In this document: positions 56,198 through 64,000 of the stretch, one piece after another | How positions within the stretch are numbered: the stretch's first letter is position 1 | Layout: every line of letters begins with the position of its first letter | From: JACMLC01 sp963817025 | Lineage (GTDB): Bacteria; Acidobacteriota; Blastocatellia; Pyrinomonadales; Pyrinomonadaceae | Length of the DNA: 64,000 nucleotides | Reading direction: 5' to 3' | Assembly: GCA_963817025.1 (NCBI GenBank) | Contig: CAWFML010000005.1 | Coordinates: forward strand, 310,001-374,000 | Position numbers and translations under genes: made by a program | The notes under the pieces: model-generated | What the model saw: the letters and a program-made list of their open reading frames with translations, nothing else | Database searches by the model: none | Told to the model about the DNA's origin: nothing

Positions 56198-57308
56198 TCA
56201 AGCTGCACGACGCGAGAGTAGATACTGCTTGATAAAATCGTCTATGTCCCCGGCGAGCACCGCGTCAACATCTCCGCGCTCAAGTTTTGTGCGCGCGTCT
56301 TTGACGAGACGATACGGCGCGAGCACGTAGTTGCGTATCTGCGAGCCGAAGGAGATGTCCTGCTTGTTGGCTTCCAGTTCAGCAGTCTCCGCACGACGCT
56401 TCTCCAGTTCCAGTTCATAAAGCCTTGAGCGCAAGACCTGCATGGCGACGGCGCGGTTCTGGTGCTGCGAGCGTTGATTCTGGCAGGCGACGACGATGTT
56501 CGTCGGCAGGTGCGTGATTCGCACAGCCGAGTCGGTCGTGTTGATATGCTGCCCGCCCGCGCCGGTCGAGCGATACGTGTCCACACGCAAATCCTTGTCA
56601 TTAATTTCGACCTCGATGGTCTCGTCAATCTCAGGATAAACGAAGAGAGAAGCAAATGAAGTGTGACGACGCGCCGCCTGATCGAAGGGCGAGATGCGAA
56701 CCAGCCTGTGCACGCCCGCCTCGGCAGCCAGCAAGCCGTATGCATATTCGCCTTCGACGCGGAAGGTCACGCTCTTGAGGCCAGCCTCTTCGCCCGGCTG
56801 GTACTCAAGGATTTCGGACTTAAAGCCGCGCTGCTCTGCCCACTTCAAATACATGCGCAGGAGCATCTCCGCCCAATCCTGCGATTCCGTGCCGCCCGCG
56901 CCCGGATGAATCGTGCAGATAGCATTGCGCGCATCATTCTCGCCCGACAGCAGCATCTCCGTTTCGGCCTGACCGATGTCGTGGTCAAGCCGCGTTAAGA
57001 GTTCGCGCAGCTCTTTGAGCGAGGCTTCGTCCTCTTCTGCAAATTCAAAGAGCACAGAGGCGTCCGCAATCGAAGATTCAAACTGCTCCTGCCGCGTAAT
57101 GATGCGTTCCAAGCGGCTGCGTTGCTGCAAGAGAGTTTGCGCGGCCTCCTGATCGTTCCAGAAACCTTCTGCTGATGCCTGCTCCTCTATGCGCTGGAGT
57201 TCTGCGCGCTTGGCAGCTACATCAAAGAAACCTCCCGAGCTGTAAAACGCGCGTGCTCAAATCGTCGTAAGTGTTTCGTAAGTCCTGTATGGAAAGTGTC
57301 TCAGTCAT
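56198..57308 (-). CDS. prfB: Peptide chain release factor 2 (programmed +1 frameshift)
   Basis: RF2 of about 369 residues, made by +1 frameshifting. The first frame begins at ATG 57308 (MTETLSIQDLRNTYDDLS) and ends at an in-frame TGA (57224-57222) after 28 codons. Shifting by one base resumes with DVAAKRAELQR and continues to 56198. RF2 signatures are present: the UGA/UAA-recognition motif SPF (LVRISPFDQAARRHTS) and the catalytic GGQ (STGAGGQHINTTDSAVR). The length matches E. coli RF2 (365). The start overlaps the stop of lnt by 4 bases (ATGA). Confidence 0.95.
57222..57236 (-). promoter_or_regulatory. RF2 recoding site
   Basis: On the minus strand, GGGAGG (57236-57231), TTT, CTT and the stop TGA (57224-57222) form the classical RF2 autoregulatory slippery site, with a Shine-Dalgarno-like stimulator three bases before the slip codon. 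Low RF2 favours frameshifting and hence RF2 synthesis. Confidence 0.93.
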
Positions 57309-58948
57309 CTTTTATGTCCCGGGTCTTGAAGTCTCAAGTCAATAGCCCGTGACCTGAGACTTCCGATTATCAAAAGCAAGCTGATGGCGGCACAGATGCC
57401 GACAAGCAGGTCGCCGTAACGTGTGTAAAAAGTTTTGCTGCCCGTCGAACGCTTGACAGTCCACGCACGCGTCGCAGTTTCAAAGCCGCCCGTTGCCTCC
57501 AACACCTCGCCGCGCGCGGTGATGTAAGCAGTAATGCCCGTGTTGGTTACGCGCAGCACGGGGCGATTGTTCTCGACGGCGCGAAAGACGGTGTTCGCCA
57601 GATGCTGCTTCATCACGGGCGTCGGCCCCAGGTAGCCGTCGTTAGAAATATTTATCAACACATCCGCTCCATCATACGCAAACCTGCGCGCGATAGATGG
57701 AAACGCAGACTCGAAACAGATAAAGATGCCCGCGCGCGTCTCGCCCAGAGGCAAGAGCGGATACTGCGCGCCGGGCGTGAAATCTCCGACCATCACCGGA
57801 ATCAGGTTGACTCCCGGCAGCCAGCGCGGCAGCGGCACTGTTTCGCCAAACGGCAGCAGGCGAATCTTATCATACTGCGCGACGAGACGGCCTTCTTCAT
57901 TAACCATCACAGCAGAGTTGTATGAGCCGCTGGCCGGAGCAGGCTCAAGCGAGTTGAAGATGACGGAGGTGCGATTCTTCTTCGTAAACTCCGCCAGCAT
58001 CTCTCTGAACTGCGAGTCGCGCGCATACATAAAATTCATGGGCGATTCGGGCCAGATAACGACGCGCGGCGCAGGACTGTCTTTGAAGGCGGCGAGCGCG
58101 CTCTCGCTCAAAGAGAGATGACGCTCAATTAGAGCTTCGGTCTCGGCGACAGACTCTAGCTGCTCCATCGGCACGTTGGGCTGCACGGCGATGACGACTG
58201 CCGCATCTTCATTGACATGCGATTCGGGCGCAACTATGCCAAGAAATGCGAGGATGAAAGCGATGCTCGCAATGATGACGCCTGAGATGACAAACGCGCT
58301 CTTCGTTCTTCGCAACAGCAGAAACGCGAGCGCAGCATTGACAGTCAAAATCAAAAATCCGACAGCATAAACTCCGCCCCAGCGCGCGGCCTGAATCAGC
58401 GCGGGCGTATAAGTTTGCGAATATCCGATGGCGTTCCACAGTTGGCCCGTCAAGCCGAGCCGCGTCCATTCGAGCGCGGCCCACAACAGCGGTGCGGCAA
58501 AGAGCGCGCGTAAGCCCCAGCGCCAGACCATGCGCGCCAGCAGCAAGCTGAACGCAGCCGGGAAGAGTCCCACCACCATCGAGGCGGGCAACAGCAGCAG
58601 ATAAGCGATGACGGCAGGGATGTGGCCGTAGCGAATCATCGAATACGTGAGCCAGTAGCACGTGCCGTAGAAAAAGAGCGTGCCCGCAATCCATCCCAGA
58701 AGAAAAGCGCGCACCTGCATCTGCGGCGAGCGCAAGACGGCCAGCATGAGCGGGACAACCCCGATCCATGCGAGCACCCAGAGATTGAAATTCGGGAAAG
58801 CGAGAATCAGCAGCGCGGCAGACAAAACGGCCATCGCACACTCAGCCCGCGCAGGAGCCTGCGAGCGCACGCTGGCCCACAGTCTTGAGAAAAGGTTTGG
58901 CAGCCTTCGTCCTCGTTTCGGAGGCGCGAGAGAAACCGCATCACGCAT
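57305..58948 (-). CDS. lnt: Apolipoprotein N-acyltransferase
   Basis: A 547-residue inner-membrane enzyme that adds the third acyl chain to lipoproteins, implying a diderm envelope. About seven transmembrane helices (AVLSAALLILAFPNFNLWVL and on) precede the CN-hydrolase domain. The Glu, Lys and Cys triad lies near VVIWPESPMNFMYARD, QYDKIRLLPFGETVPLPRW and GIFICFESAFPSIARRF. A C-terminal helix (VGICAAISLLLIIGSL) follows. Its stop overlaps the start of prfB (ATGA), so the two are translationally coupled. Confidence 0.93.
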   Translation of the reverse strand: MRDAVSLAPPKRGRRLPNLFSRLWASVRSQAPARAECAMAVLSAALLILAFPNFNLWVLAWIGVVPLMLAVLRSPQMQVRAFLLGWIAGTLFFYGTCYWLTYSMIRYGHIPAVIAYLLLLPASMVVGLFPAAFSLLLARMVWRWGLRALFAAPLLWAALEWTRLGLTGQLWNAIGYSQTYTPALIQAARWGGVYAVGFLILTVNAALAFLLLRRTKSAFVISGVIIASIAFILAFLGIVAPESHVNEDAAVVIAVQPNVPMEQLESVAETEALIERHLSLSESALAAFKDSPAPRVVIWPESPMNFMYARDSQFREMLAEFTKKNRTSVIFNSLEPAPASGSYNSAVMVNEEGRLVAQYDKIRLLPFGETVPLPRWLPGVNLIPVMVGDFTPGAQYPLLPLGETRAGIFICFESAFPSIARRFAYDGADVLINISNDGYLGPTPVMKQHLANTVFRAVENNRPVLRVTNTGITAYITARGEVLEATGGFETATRAWTVKRSTGSKTFYTRYGDLLVGICAAISLLLIIGSLRSRAIDLRLQDPGHKR

Positions 58949-59507
58949 GTCGCAGAGTTTAACAAAGAACTCACTGGCCGTCGAAAGGAGAGCTTGAAAC
59001 GGTCGAAGAGAAAAATGAAGAAATTTTACGGCTTTCGATTTTTCCCGTTTCGGGCAGTCGCTTTTGAACCAAATGGTTTGCCGGATAACGTGAATGGACA
59101 GAAAACGTCACCCAATCAGTGACAAATTTCGTCGTATGGCAGGTCAAAGCTCAATTTCCGTCAACAACTCGATAGTCGTTAGTTGTTCAGGAATGAAACA
59201 CGAGAGCGGGTATTTTTCTCAAATTGATTTAAAAGTGGGAGAACCCGGCTTGTGACCGGGTTCGCGTTTAGGAAAGTTTTCTGAAGGATCGCTCGGAAGG
59301 TGGCTGGCGCAGCGGCAGGCGGCGCTCAGAGATGTGGTGGCGGCGGGGGCACGTTACGTTGCGTGCTGGCCGACTAGAAGTAGAGCACGTCGCGTGCCAC
59401 AAAAATTATTTTTCTGGAAATGGATTCTGATTAGACGTAAAGAGAGGTGGCTGAGAGCGCAAGCCTGCGAAACGGAAGAGAAGAAATCGCTTGCCCTGTG
59501 CGCCCTG
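58949..59507. other. 559-bp gap upstream of lnt with two hairpins
   Basis: No convincing gene is present; an ORF of 69 codons at 59334-59543 runs through hairpin sequence and is probably spurious. A perfect 8-bp hairpin GAACCCGG-CTTGTGA-CCGGGTTC lies at 59241-59263. A larger imperfect one (GGCACG at 59348, CGTGCC at 59393-59398) is followed by AAAAATTATTTTTCT. The plus-strand end looks terminator-like, so a small structured transcript is possible. The promoter of lnt should lie here too. Confidence 0.4.
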
Positions 59508-59828
59508 TTAACGATTGCGCGGGCTTTGCAAAGACTGTCTTGAGGGCGACGGGACGGGCGTGGGGCTGAGGGTTGGAGTTGAAACGGGAGTTGCCATGTT
59601 GACCGGCGTGGCCTGTCGCTCTGGAGTTGTTAACGGAGCCGGACGCGAATTAGTCTGTGTCATCCACCGACCGACCATGATGCCGAGCGCGAAGAAGATC
59701 GCGGCGATGACGAGCGCGCCGAGCATCAGCACCGCCGGACGCCGCTCGTCGCGGCTAAACTCCTGGAAAGCCGAATGGCGCGGCTCTTTTTCCAAATCCT
59801 CAGAATACTTTTGCGTGTCTGTTGACAT
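59508..59828 (-). CDS. Small membrane protein with Pro/Thr-rich tail
   Basis: A 106-residue protein with one transmembrane helix (AVLMLGALVIAAIFFALGIM) at about residues 32-52. It has a charged N-terminal part and a Thr/Pro/Ser-rich C-terminal tail (TPVNMATPVSTPTLSPTPVP). It resembles the N-terminal portion of SPOR-type proteins, but no SPOR domain follows. It is probably co-transcribed with the NfeD-like gene upstream. Confidence 0.6.
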   Translation of the reverse strand: MSTDTQKYSEDLEKEPRHSAFQEFSRDERRPAVLMLGALVIAAIFFALGIMVGRWMTQTNSRPAPLTTPERQATPVNMATPVSTPTLSPTPVPSPSRQSLQSPRNR

Positions 59829-59887
59829 AGCAGCGCAAGAGTCCGGGCCACTCTGTAGGCCGTTCCCTGATCTGTTGAACTCAAATG

Positions 59888-60214
59888 CTAATCAACCGGC
59901 TCGACTTCGAGCAGATGCCCGCTTGCGCCGGTGATGCGTACCCTCTCGCCGCGCCTGACGGATGATTCCGCCCACTTGAGACGCGCGCGCCACAACTCTC
60001 CGCGCACAATGACAGCCCCCTCCGGCTCAAGCGCCGTCTCCGCAAGAGCAATCGTTCCCACAAGGCTGATCTCATCCGCACCGGCTTTGCGATGGCGCGA
60101 GAGCAAAGCTATATAGATGATAAGGGCGAAGAGACACGCGCCTAAAGAGAGAACTGCGATGACTACAGGCGAACTAAACATGCCCGACCACATCCCGCCA
60201 CGAAAGACAGACAT
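59888..60214 (-). CDS. NfeD-like C-terminal domain protein
   Basis: A 108-residue protein with a single N-terminal membrane helix (VVIAVLSLGACLFALIIYIA) and a C-terminal NfeD OB-fold-like domain (LVGTIALAETALEPEGAVIV, RGELWRARLKWAESSVRRGE). NfeD proteins partner with stomatin/SPFH proteins in membrane quality control. No SPFH gene is adjacent. The short length suggests the NfeD1b type. Confidence 0.8.
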   Translation of the reverse strand: MSVFRGGMWSGMFSSPVVIAVLSLGACLFALIIYIALLSRHRKAGADEISLVGTIALAETALEPEGAVIVRGELWRARLKWAESSVRRGERVRITGASGHLLEVEPVD

Positions 60215-60221
60215 TCTAAGC

Positions 60222-60326
60222 CAGAATAGTAAAAGGTAAAAGTAAAAAGGTTAAAGGCAAAAGTAAGGAAATTATTCAAGCCTTCCTCGCTTTTGCCTTT
60301 TTACTTTTACCTTTTGCCTTCTTATT
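60222..60326. repeat. Family A intergenic hairpin
   Basis: AGTAAAAGGTAAAAGTAAAA and on (60227-60262) faces GCTTTTGCCTTTTTACTTTT and ACCTTTTGCC (60289-60320). The TPR gene's stop codon (60322-60324) lies in the arm. Confidence 0.8.
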
Positions 60327-62094
60327 TCCCGCCCGTCTCGACCAGCCGCTGAAGAGCTATGGCCTCTGCGTTGTTCGGGTCAATCCCGATAGCGCTCTTC
60401 GCATGCGACATGGCCTGCGCGCGGTCGCCGCGCTCTATGAAGATGCGGCCCAACAGGATGTGCGCGTCAATCAGCTTGGCGTCCCAGAAAATTGCCGTGC
60501 GCAATGCGCTGACGGAAGCTTCGAGGTCGCCGCGCCGCTGGTTGATGCGACCGATGAGGAGATAAGCCTCCGCGCTCATAGGCTCAATCGTCAGCACTCT
60601 GCGCAACTCCGGCAGAGCCTCTTCATCGCGTCCGGCCTGATACAGCTCGCGCGCTTTGACCAGTAAATCCTGCGTGCCTCCGGCATTTGTAGCATCAATC
60701 GCTTCCTGTGTCCGGTCACGTAGCGCGTCATAGTAGTTGCTGCGATTGAAATCAAGGCGCAGGCGCAATGGAACGCTGGTGGTCGTTTGCGCTTTCTGCC
60801 ATTCGGTCTGCCACTTGGCATAGACTTGCAGGTAGCGGCGCGCCTGATCGTCTGCGGAGGCGGCATCATCCGTGCGGCCCGCGCGCTCTAAAGATTTAGC
60901 GAAGAGAAAATATGCCTCGCCGTCTCGCGGCCCGGCTCCGATGACTGGCCTGAGCTGGTCTGCGGCCTCCGCATACTTGCCCGATAGAAAAAGAGCGTAG
61001 CCATAATTAAAGCGCACGGTCGGGTCATCCGGCGACGAATCTGCTGCACGCGACAACAGCGTGGCGGCCTGATTCAAGAGCCGCGTGCGCTCTTCCGCTT
61101 TCTTCTCGGCGCGTGCGGCCTGCACTGAGATGGCCCCGGCGTTGTTATAAATTCCGGTTAAAGGCATGTCGGCGGTGAGCGGAACGAGCGCGGCCAGCGC
61201 GCGGCTGAAATCTCCCTGTCGCCAGTAGGCGAGTCCGGCATAAAAAGCCGCTTCGGCGTAATGCAGGTCTTTCTTTTGCAGTCTCGAAAAATGTTCGGCA
61301 GCGTTCTTCCAATCCTGCCGCTTGAGATAAAAATGGCCCAGCTCAAAGGCCGCCTGCGGGTAGGTCGCGCCCGCGTTGGCGTCCGCGAAAAAGCGCAGCG
61401 CGTTCTTAAAATAAATCTCGCGCGTCGGGTCAACCTCGCTCGTCTGCATGCCTTTGATGAGAGCTTCAAAGGCGAGCGGCGGAACTTTTGTCGCGCGCTG
61501 GACGATCTCATTCTGCGAGAAGGGAAGCGCCTTGTCGCGCTGGTAAAGAATGTAGTAAGCGAGCCGTCCCTGCATGGTTTGCAGTGTGGTCAGCGCGCCG
61601 CCGAAATCATAGATAGGCGTGGCCCATTGACCATCCGGCATCAACTCGCCCATCAATCTTCCTTCGTTGACGCGGATGACTGTGGCGCTGCCCTGCAAAG
61701 AGGCGGGAGTCTCGCCCTGTGCGGGGACGACGCTGTATTTTCCGATGACGATCATCGTCGCTCTGGCTTCGCGCGCGAGCTTGATGGCGGTGGCGCGCGA
61801 TGGCAGCGTCGTCAAAGGCAGGCGTAGACGCTGGTAAGCCAGCTCGCGTTCGTCGGTCGAGATGACGCGGAGGCCGGGCACGTTCAGCAAGTCCGCGAGC
61901 GCGTCCGCAAAACTCTCGCCCGCCCAGTTATACTCCGGCCTGTTCGAGGTGTTCTCAAAAGGCAGCACCATCACGACATCACCCGCCGCAGCAGTCTGCG
62001 CGGCGACGCGCGCCGGAGAACACAAGACCAGCGCCGCGAGCGCGAACGCGAGTGTCATTGCATATGGAATCAAACGTCGTCTTTTTCTTAACAT
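60322..62094 (-). CDS. Secreted TPR protein
   Basis: A 590-residue exported protein. Signal peptide: LIPYAMTLAFALAALVLCSP, cleavage near VAAQ. The first 190 residues resemble TolB/FlgO-like N-terminal domains of acidobacterial TPR proteins (VMVLPFENTSNRPEYNWAGE, SFADALADLLNVPGLRVIS). About nine TPR units follow (PQAAFELGHFYLKRQDWKNA, AEAAFYAGLAYWRQGDFSRA, AEAYLLIGRINQRRGDLEAS). It is probably a periplasmic or outer-membrane-associated scaffold. No specific function can be named. Confidence 0.85.
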   Translation of the reverse strand: MLRKRRRLIPYAMTLAFALAALVLCSPARVAAQTAAAGDVVMVLPFENTSNRPEYNWAGESFADALADLLNVPGLRVISTDERELAYQRLRLPLTTLPSRATAIKLAREARATMIVIGKYSVVPAQGETPASLQGSATVIRVNEGRLMGELMPDGQWATPIYDFGGALTTLQTMQGRLAYYILYQRDKALPFSQNEIVQRATKVPPLAFEALIKGMQTSEVDPTREIYFKNALRFFADANAGATYPQAAFELGHFYLKRQDWKNAAEHFSRLQKKDLHYAEAAFYAGLAYWRQGDFSRALAALVPLTADMPLTGIYNNAGAISVQAARAEKKAEERTRLLNQAATLLSRAADSSPDDPTVRFNYGYALFLSGKYAEAADQLRPVIGAGPRDGEAYFLFAKSLERAGRTDDAASADDQARRYLQVYAKWQTEWQKAQTTTSVPLRLRLDFNRSNYYDALRDRTQEAIDATNAGGTQDLLVKARELYQAGRDEEALPELRRVLTIEPMSAEAYLLIGRINQRRGDLEASVSALRTAIFWDAKLIDAHILLGRIFIERGDRAQAMSHAKSAIGIDPNNAEAIALQRLVETGGK

Positions 62095-62557
62095 GAAACC
62101 TGTCCTAACCTTATAAAAAGCAAATGGCCGTCGGCGCAGCGCTGAAAAGCAAGAGCGTGGGGGACGGCCTAAACTGACCTGTGATTAATCAAAGTACCAT
62201 TGATGCCTCTGAGCCATGCGTCGTTGCTTATTGTACCGTAATGTTCCATTTGTCTAAAGCGTGGCCCTGCCCGGATCACAGAGCCGCCGGAGAGCATTAA
62301 TCTTTGGGCCATCTTCTGCTATTGTTACGCAGCTTTACTCAACAGGCTTACACGGTTGGATACGCTTCGAGTTCTTTTTAAAATCGCTCAACTCCTTTGC
62401 GCCTTGAGACTTTCTTTGTTTGCGCCTTTGCGAGAAACGTTGCTGTTTCTCGCAAAGACGCAAAGATCAAAGCAGAAGGCGCAAAGGGGTTGAGTGATGC
62501 TCTCTCTTTAAGTTTTCTGCTGGCCTCTTAAGTAGTTCTTCTTCTCATGGAGGTGCG
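62095..62557. other. 463-bp gap between divergent genes
   Basis: It contains the upstream regions of the TPR gene and the TIR gene, plus a long family B hairpin (62376-62500). A short GATGGCCGTCGG-like palindrome near 62130 and 62160 (GGCCGTCGGCGCAGC; GGGGACGGCC) is weak. No ORF here looks real. Confidence 0.5.
62376..62500. repeat. Family B hairpin with long outer arms
   Basis: ATCGCTCAACTCCTTTGCGC and further TTTGCGCCTTTGCGAGAAAC (62383-62441) face GTTTCTCGCAAAGACGCAAA and GAAGGCGCAAAGGGGTTGAG (62449-62497). The outer and inner arms are both largely complementary. Confidence 0.75.
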
Positions 62558-64000
62558 ATGACGGAATCGGCTAAGTCTGCGTCGGACGGAACATCTCGAA
62601 CAGTGTTCGATGTCTTTCTTTCACACAACAGCAAAGAGAAACCGGCTGTCGAGCGTCTCGCCGAAAAGTTGAAGCGCGAGGCCATTGAGCCGTGGCTCGA
62701 TAAATGGTGTCTCAGGCCCGGCGGCGACTGGCAGGATGAACTCGCAGATGGTCTCAAAGCTTCTTCTGCGTGCGCCGTCTTCGTCGGCCCGCACGGGATT
62801 GGCGACTGGGAGCGAATGGAATTCAAGCTGGCGACAGACCGTATGGCGAAGGATAGAAACTTTCGCGTCTTTCTGGTACTGCTCCCGGAGTTGCCAGAGC
62901 CTTTTGATACCAGCGGCCTGCCGCCGTTTCTGAGCACGCGCACGTGGGTGGATTTGCGGAAAGGCATCTCAGACCCGCGCGGATTTCAGCTCTTGATTAA
63001 TGCCGTCAAGGGAATCGCGCCCGGCCCGCAAATACAGATCGAGCCGCGCAACGACATCTGCCCTTATCGCGGGCTGCAAGCTTTTGATGAAGAGCATGCT
63101 GAATTCTTCTTCGGGCGCGACGGCGATATACAGCGGCTGGTCGAGAAGTTGAAGACCGCGCGTTTTCTAGCAGTCCTCGGCCCTTCCGGCAGCGGCAAGT
63201 CTTCGATTGTGCGCGCCGGTTTGATTCCTGCCATTCGCAAGGGAGCTTTACCTGCCAGCGACACCTGGGCTGTTCGCACTTTCACGCCCGGCGCGCGTCC
63301 TCTGACCTCGCTGGCCGCAAATCTGACGCGGCTTTATCCGCAATTAGCTGTCGGCAAAACTCTGGACGAGTTGAGCGCGGACGAGCGCACGCTGCACCTC
63401 ACGACCTCCGTGGCCCTCGCAGACCGCCCGCCCTCGGAGCAGGTCGTCTGGGTCGTAGACCAGTTTGAAGAAGTCTTTACGCTGTGTCATGACGAAACCG
63501 AACGCGCGCAGTTTATCTCGAACCTGCTCTATGCGGCCCTGATTCCCGGTGGCCGCAGCATGGTGCTGCTCACGATGCGAGCGGACTTTTACCAGAAGTG
63601 TGCTGCGTATCCTGAACTCTCGACGCAAATCTCCGCGCAACAATCTCTGGTCAGCCCGATGAGCACGGACGGCTTGCGACAGGCGATTCAAGAGCCTGCG
63701 TGGCGCGTCGCTTTAGAGTTTGAGCCGGGGCTGATTGAAACCATCCTCGATGATGTCGAGAGCCAGCCCGGAGCTTTGCCTTTATTGGAACATGCCCTGC
63801 TTGAGTTGTGGGAGCGTCGGCGCGGGCGCATGCTCACGCTTGAGGCATACAGGGAAAGCGGCGGGGTCGAGGGCGCGATTGCACGGCGGGCAGATGCTAT
63901 CTACGAAACATTTGATGCAGAGCAACAAGGGATTGTGCGGCGCGTCATGCTGCGTCTGACACAGCCCGGCGAAGGCACGGAAGACACGCGGCGGCGCGCG
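62558..64000 (+). CDS. TIR-nSTAND NTPase protein (cut by window end)
   Basis: The open frame runs from ATG 62558 to the last base, at least 481 residues, with GGAGG four bases before the start. The N-terminal TIR domain (about residues 15-155) has FDVFLSHNSKEKPAVERLAE, EPWLDKWCLRPGGDWQDELA and a candidate catalytic Glu in it. An nSTAND-type NTPase follows: CPYRGLQAFDEEHAEFFFGR, Walker A LGPSGSGKSS and Walker B VVWVVDQFEEVF. Many relatives continue into WD40 or other sensor repeats beyond this point. TIR domains of this type cleave NAD, and STAND proteins often act in antiphage or stress signalling; the rest of the protein and its context are not visible. Confidence 0.88.
   Translation, partial: MTESAKSASDGTSRTVFDVFLSHNSKEKPAVERLAEKLKREAIEPWLDKWCLRPGGDWQDELADGLKASSACAVFVGPHGIGDWERMEFKLATDRMAKDRNFRVFLVLLPELPEPFDTSGLPPFLSTRTWVDLRKGISDPRGFQLLINAVKGIAPGPQIQIEPRNDICPYRGLQAFDEEHAEFFFGRDGDIQRLVEKLKTARFLAVLGPSGSGKSSIVRAGLIPAIRKGALPASDTWAVRTFTPGARPLTSLAANLTRLYPQLAVGKTLDELSADERTLHLTTSVALADRPPSEQVVWVVDQFEEVFTLCHDETERAQFISNLLYAALIPGGRSMVLLTMRADFYQKCAAYPELSTQISAQQSLVSPMSTDGLRQAIQEPAWRVALEFEPGLIETILDDVESQPGALPLLEHALLELWERRRGRMLTLEAYRESGGVEGAIARRADAIYETFDAEQQGIVRRVMLRLTQPGEGTEDTRRRA

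Noticed and set aside
56198..57130. RF2 gene starting at 57130 (truncated)
   Set aside because: Codons upstream continue the RF2 N-terminus through a standard CTT-TGA frameshift site to ATG 57308.
59241..59300. tRNA (GGGTTC segment)
   Set aside because: No acceptor stem, anticodon arm or conserved T-loop can be folded.
59334..59543. 69-codon plus-strand ORF
   Set aside because: It runs through a hairpin and T-rich run, has no ribosome binding site and is Arg/Trp-rich with no motif.

Overview
The window looks like chromosomal DNA of an Acidobacteriota bacterium, most likely class Blastocatellia (inference). It carries two secreted VWA proteins of the 'VWFA-related Acidobacterial domain' type, zinc-ribbon Ser/Thr kinases ending in DUF4384, a TPR-CHAT protein, a bacillithiol-type YtxJ/BrxC protein and a GC-rich coding bias. 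No rRNA, tRNA or CRISPR array was found.

Layout. 1-3.2 kb: tail of an unknown gene, a small CHC2/Toprim primase-like protein, a GAF-SpoIIE phosphatase and a small reverse-strand hypothetical gene. 3.4-17.5 kb: a long co-directional MoxR/Bat-type locus (DUF4159, a PilT-like ATPase, MoxR, two secreted VWA proteins, DUF58, BatA-like, a DUF4175-like protein and a GATase-like membrane protein). 17.6-18.5 kb: an IS982-family insertion sequence, then a zincin-like lipoprotein. 20.3-29.0 kb: mostly minus-strand housekeeping genes (alpha/beta hydrolase, DUF1648 protein with a GntR repressor and its palindromic operator, CrtI-like oxidoreductase, CPBP protease, PlsC, UBP zinc finger, pirin, NUDIX). 29.1-34.7 kb: DUF393, a VWA-like secreted protein, a macro-domain protein and glycogen phosphorylase. 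34.8-44.4 kb: two zinc-ribbon Ser/Thr kinases with C-terminal DUF4384, a secreted DUF4384 protein, a TPR-CHAT protease-like protein and a lipoprotein. 44.5-53.4 kb: small redox, signalling and transport genes, ModA, an M23 peptidase with FG-GAP-like repeats, cysteine dioxygenase, glycerate kinase and a ComEA-like lipoprotein. 53.5-62.1 kb: ftsK, prfB with a programmed +1 frameshift, lnt, an NfeD-like protein and a TPR protein. From 62.56 kb to the window end: a TIR-nSTAND protein cut by the edge.

The most unusual property is intergenic. About 30 gaps hold long imperfect-to-perfect hairpins whose arms are built from short, quasi-tandem words of about 6-11 bases. The purine-rich arm is on the 5' side and the pyrimidine-rich arm on the 3' side. 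The word differs between loci, giving several families (A-J below). Arms often begin at or inside the upstream stop codon and run up to the downstream ATG, which then lacks a Shine-Dalgarno sequence. In two places the pyrimidine arm also encodes a signal peptide. An IS982 element and a 260-bp MITE-like element have each inserted into one of these repeats.

The second point of interest is the kinase/DUF4384/CHAT block. The hexapeptide TRGLGL occurs once in the secreted DUF4384 protein and twice in low-complexity loops of the CHAT protein, which suggests a possible processing site.
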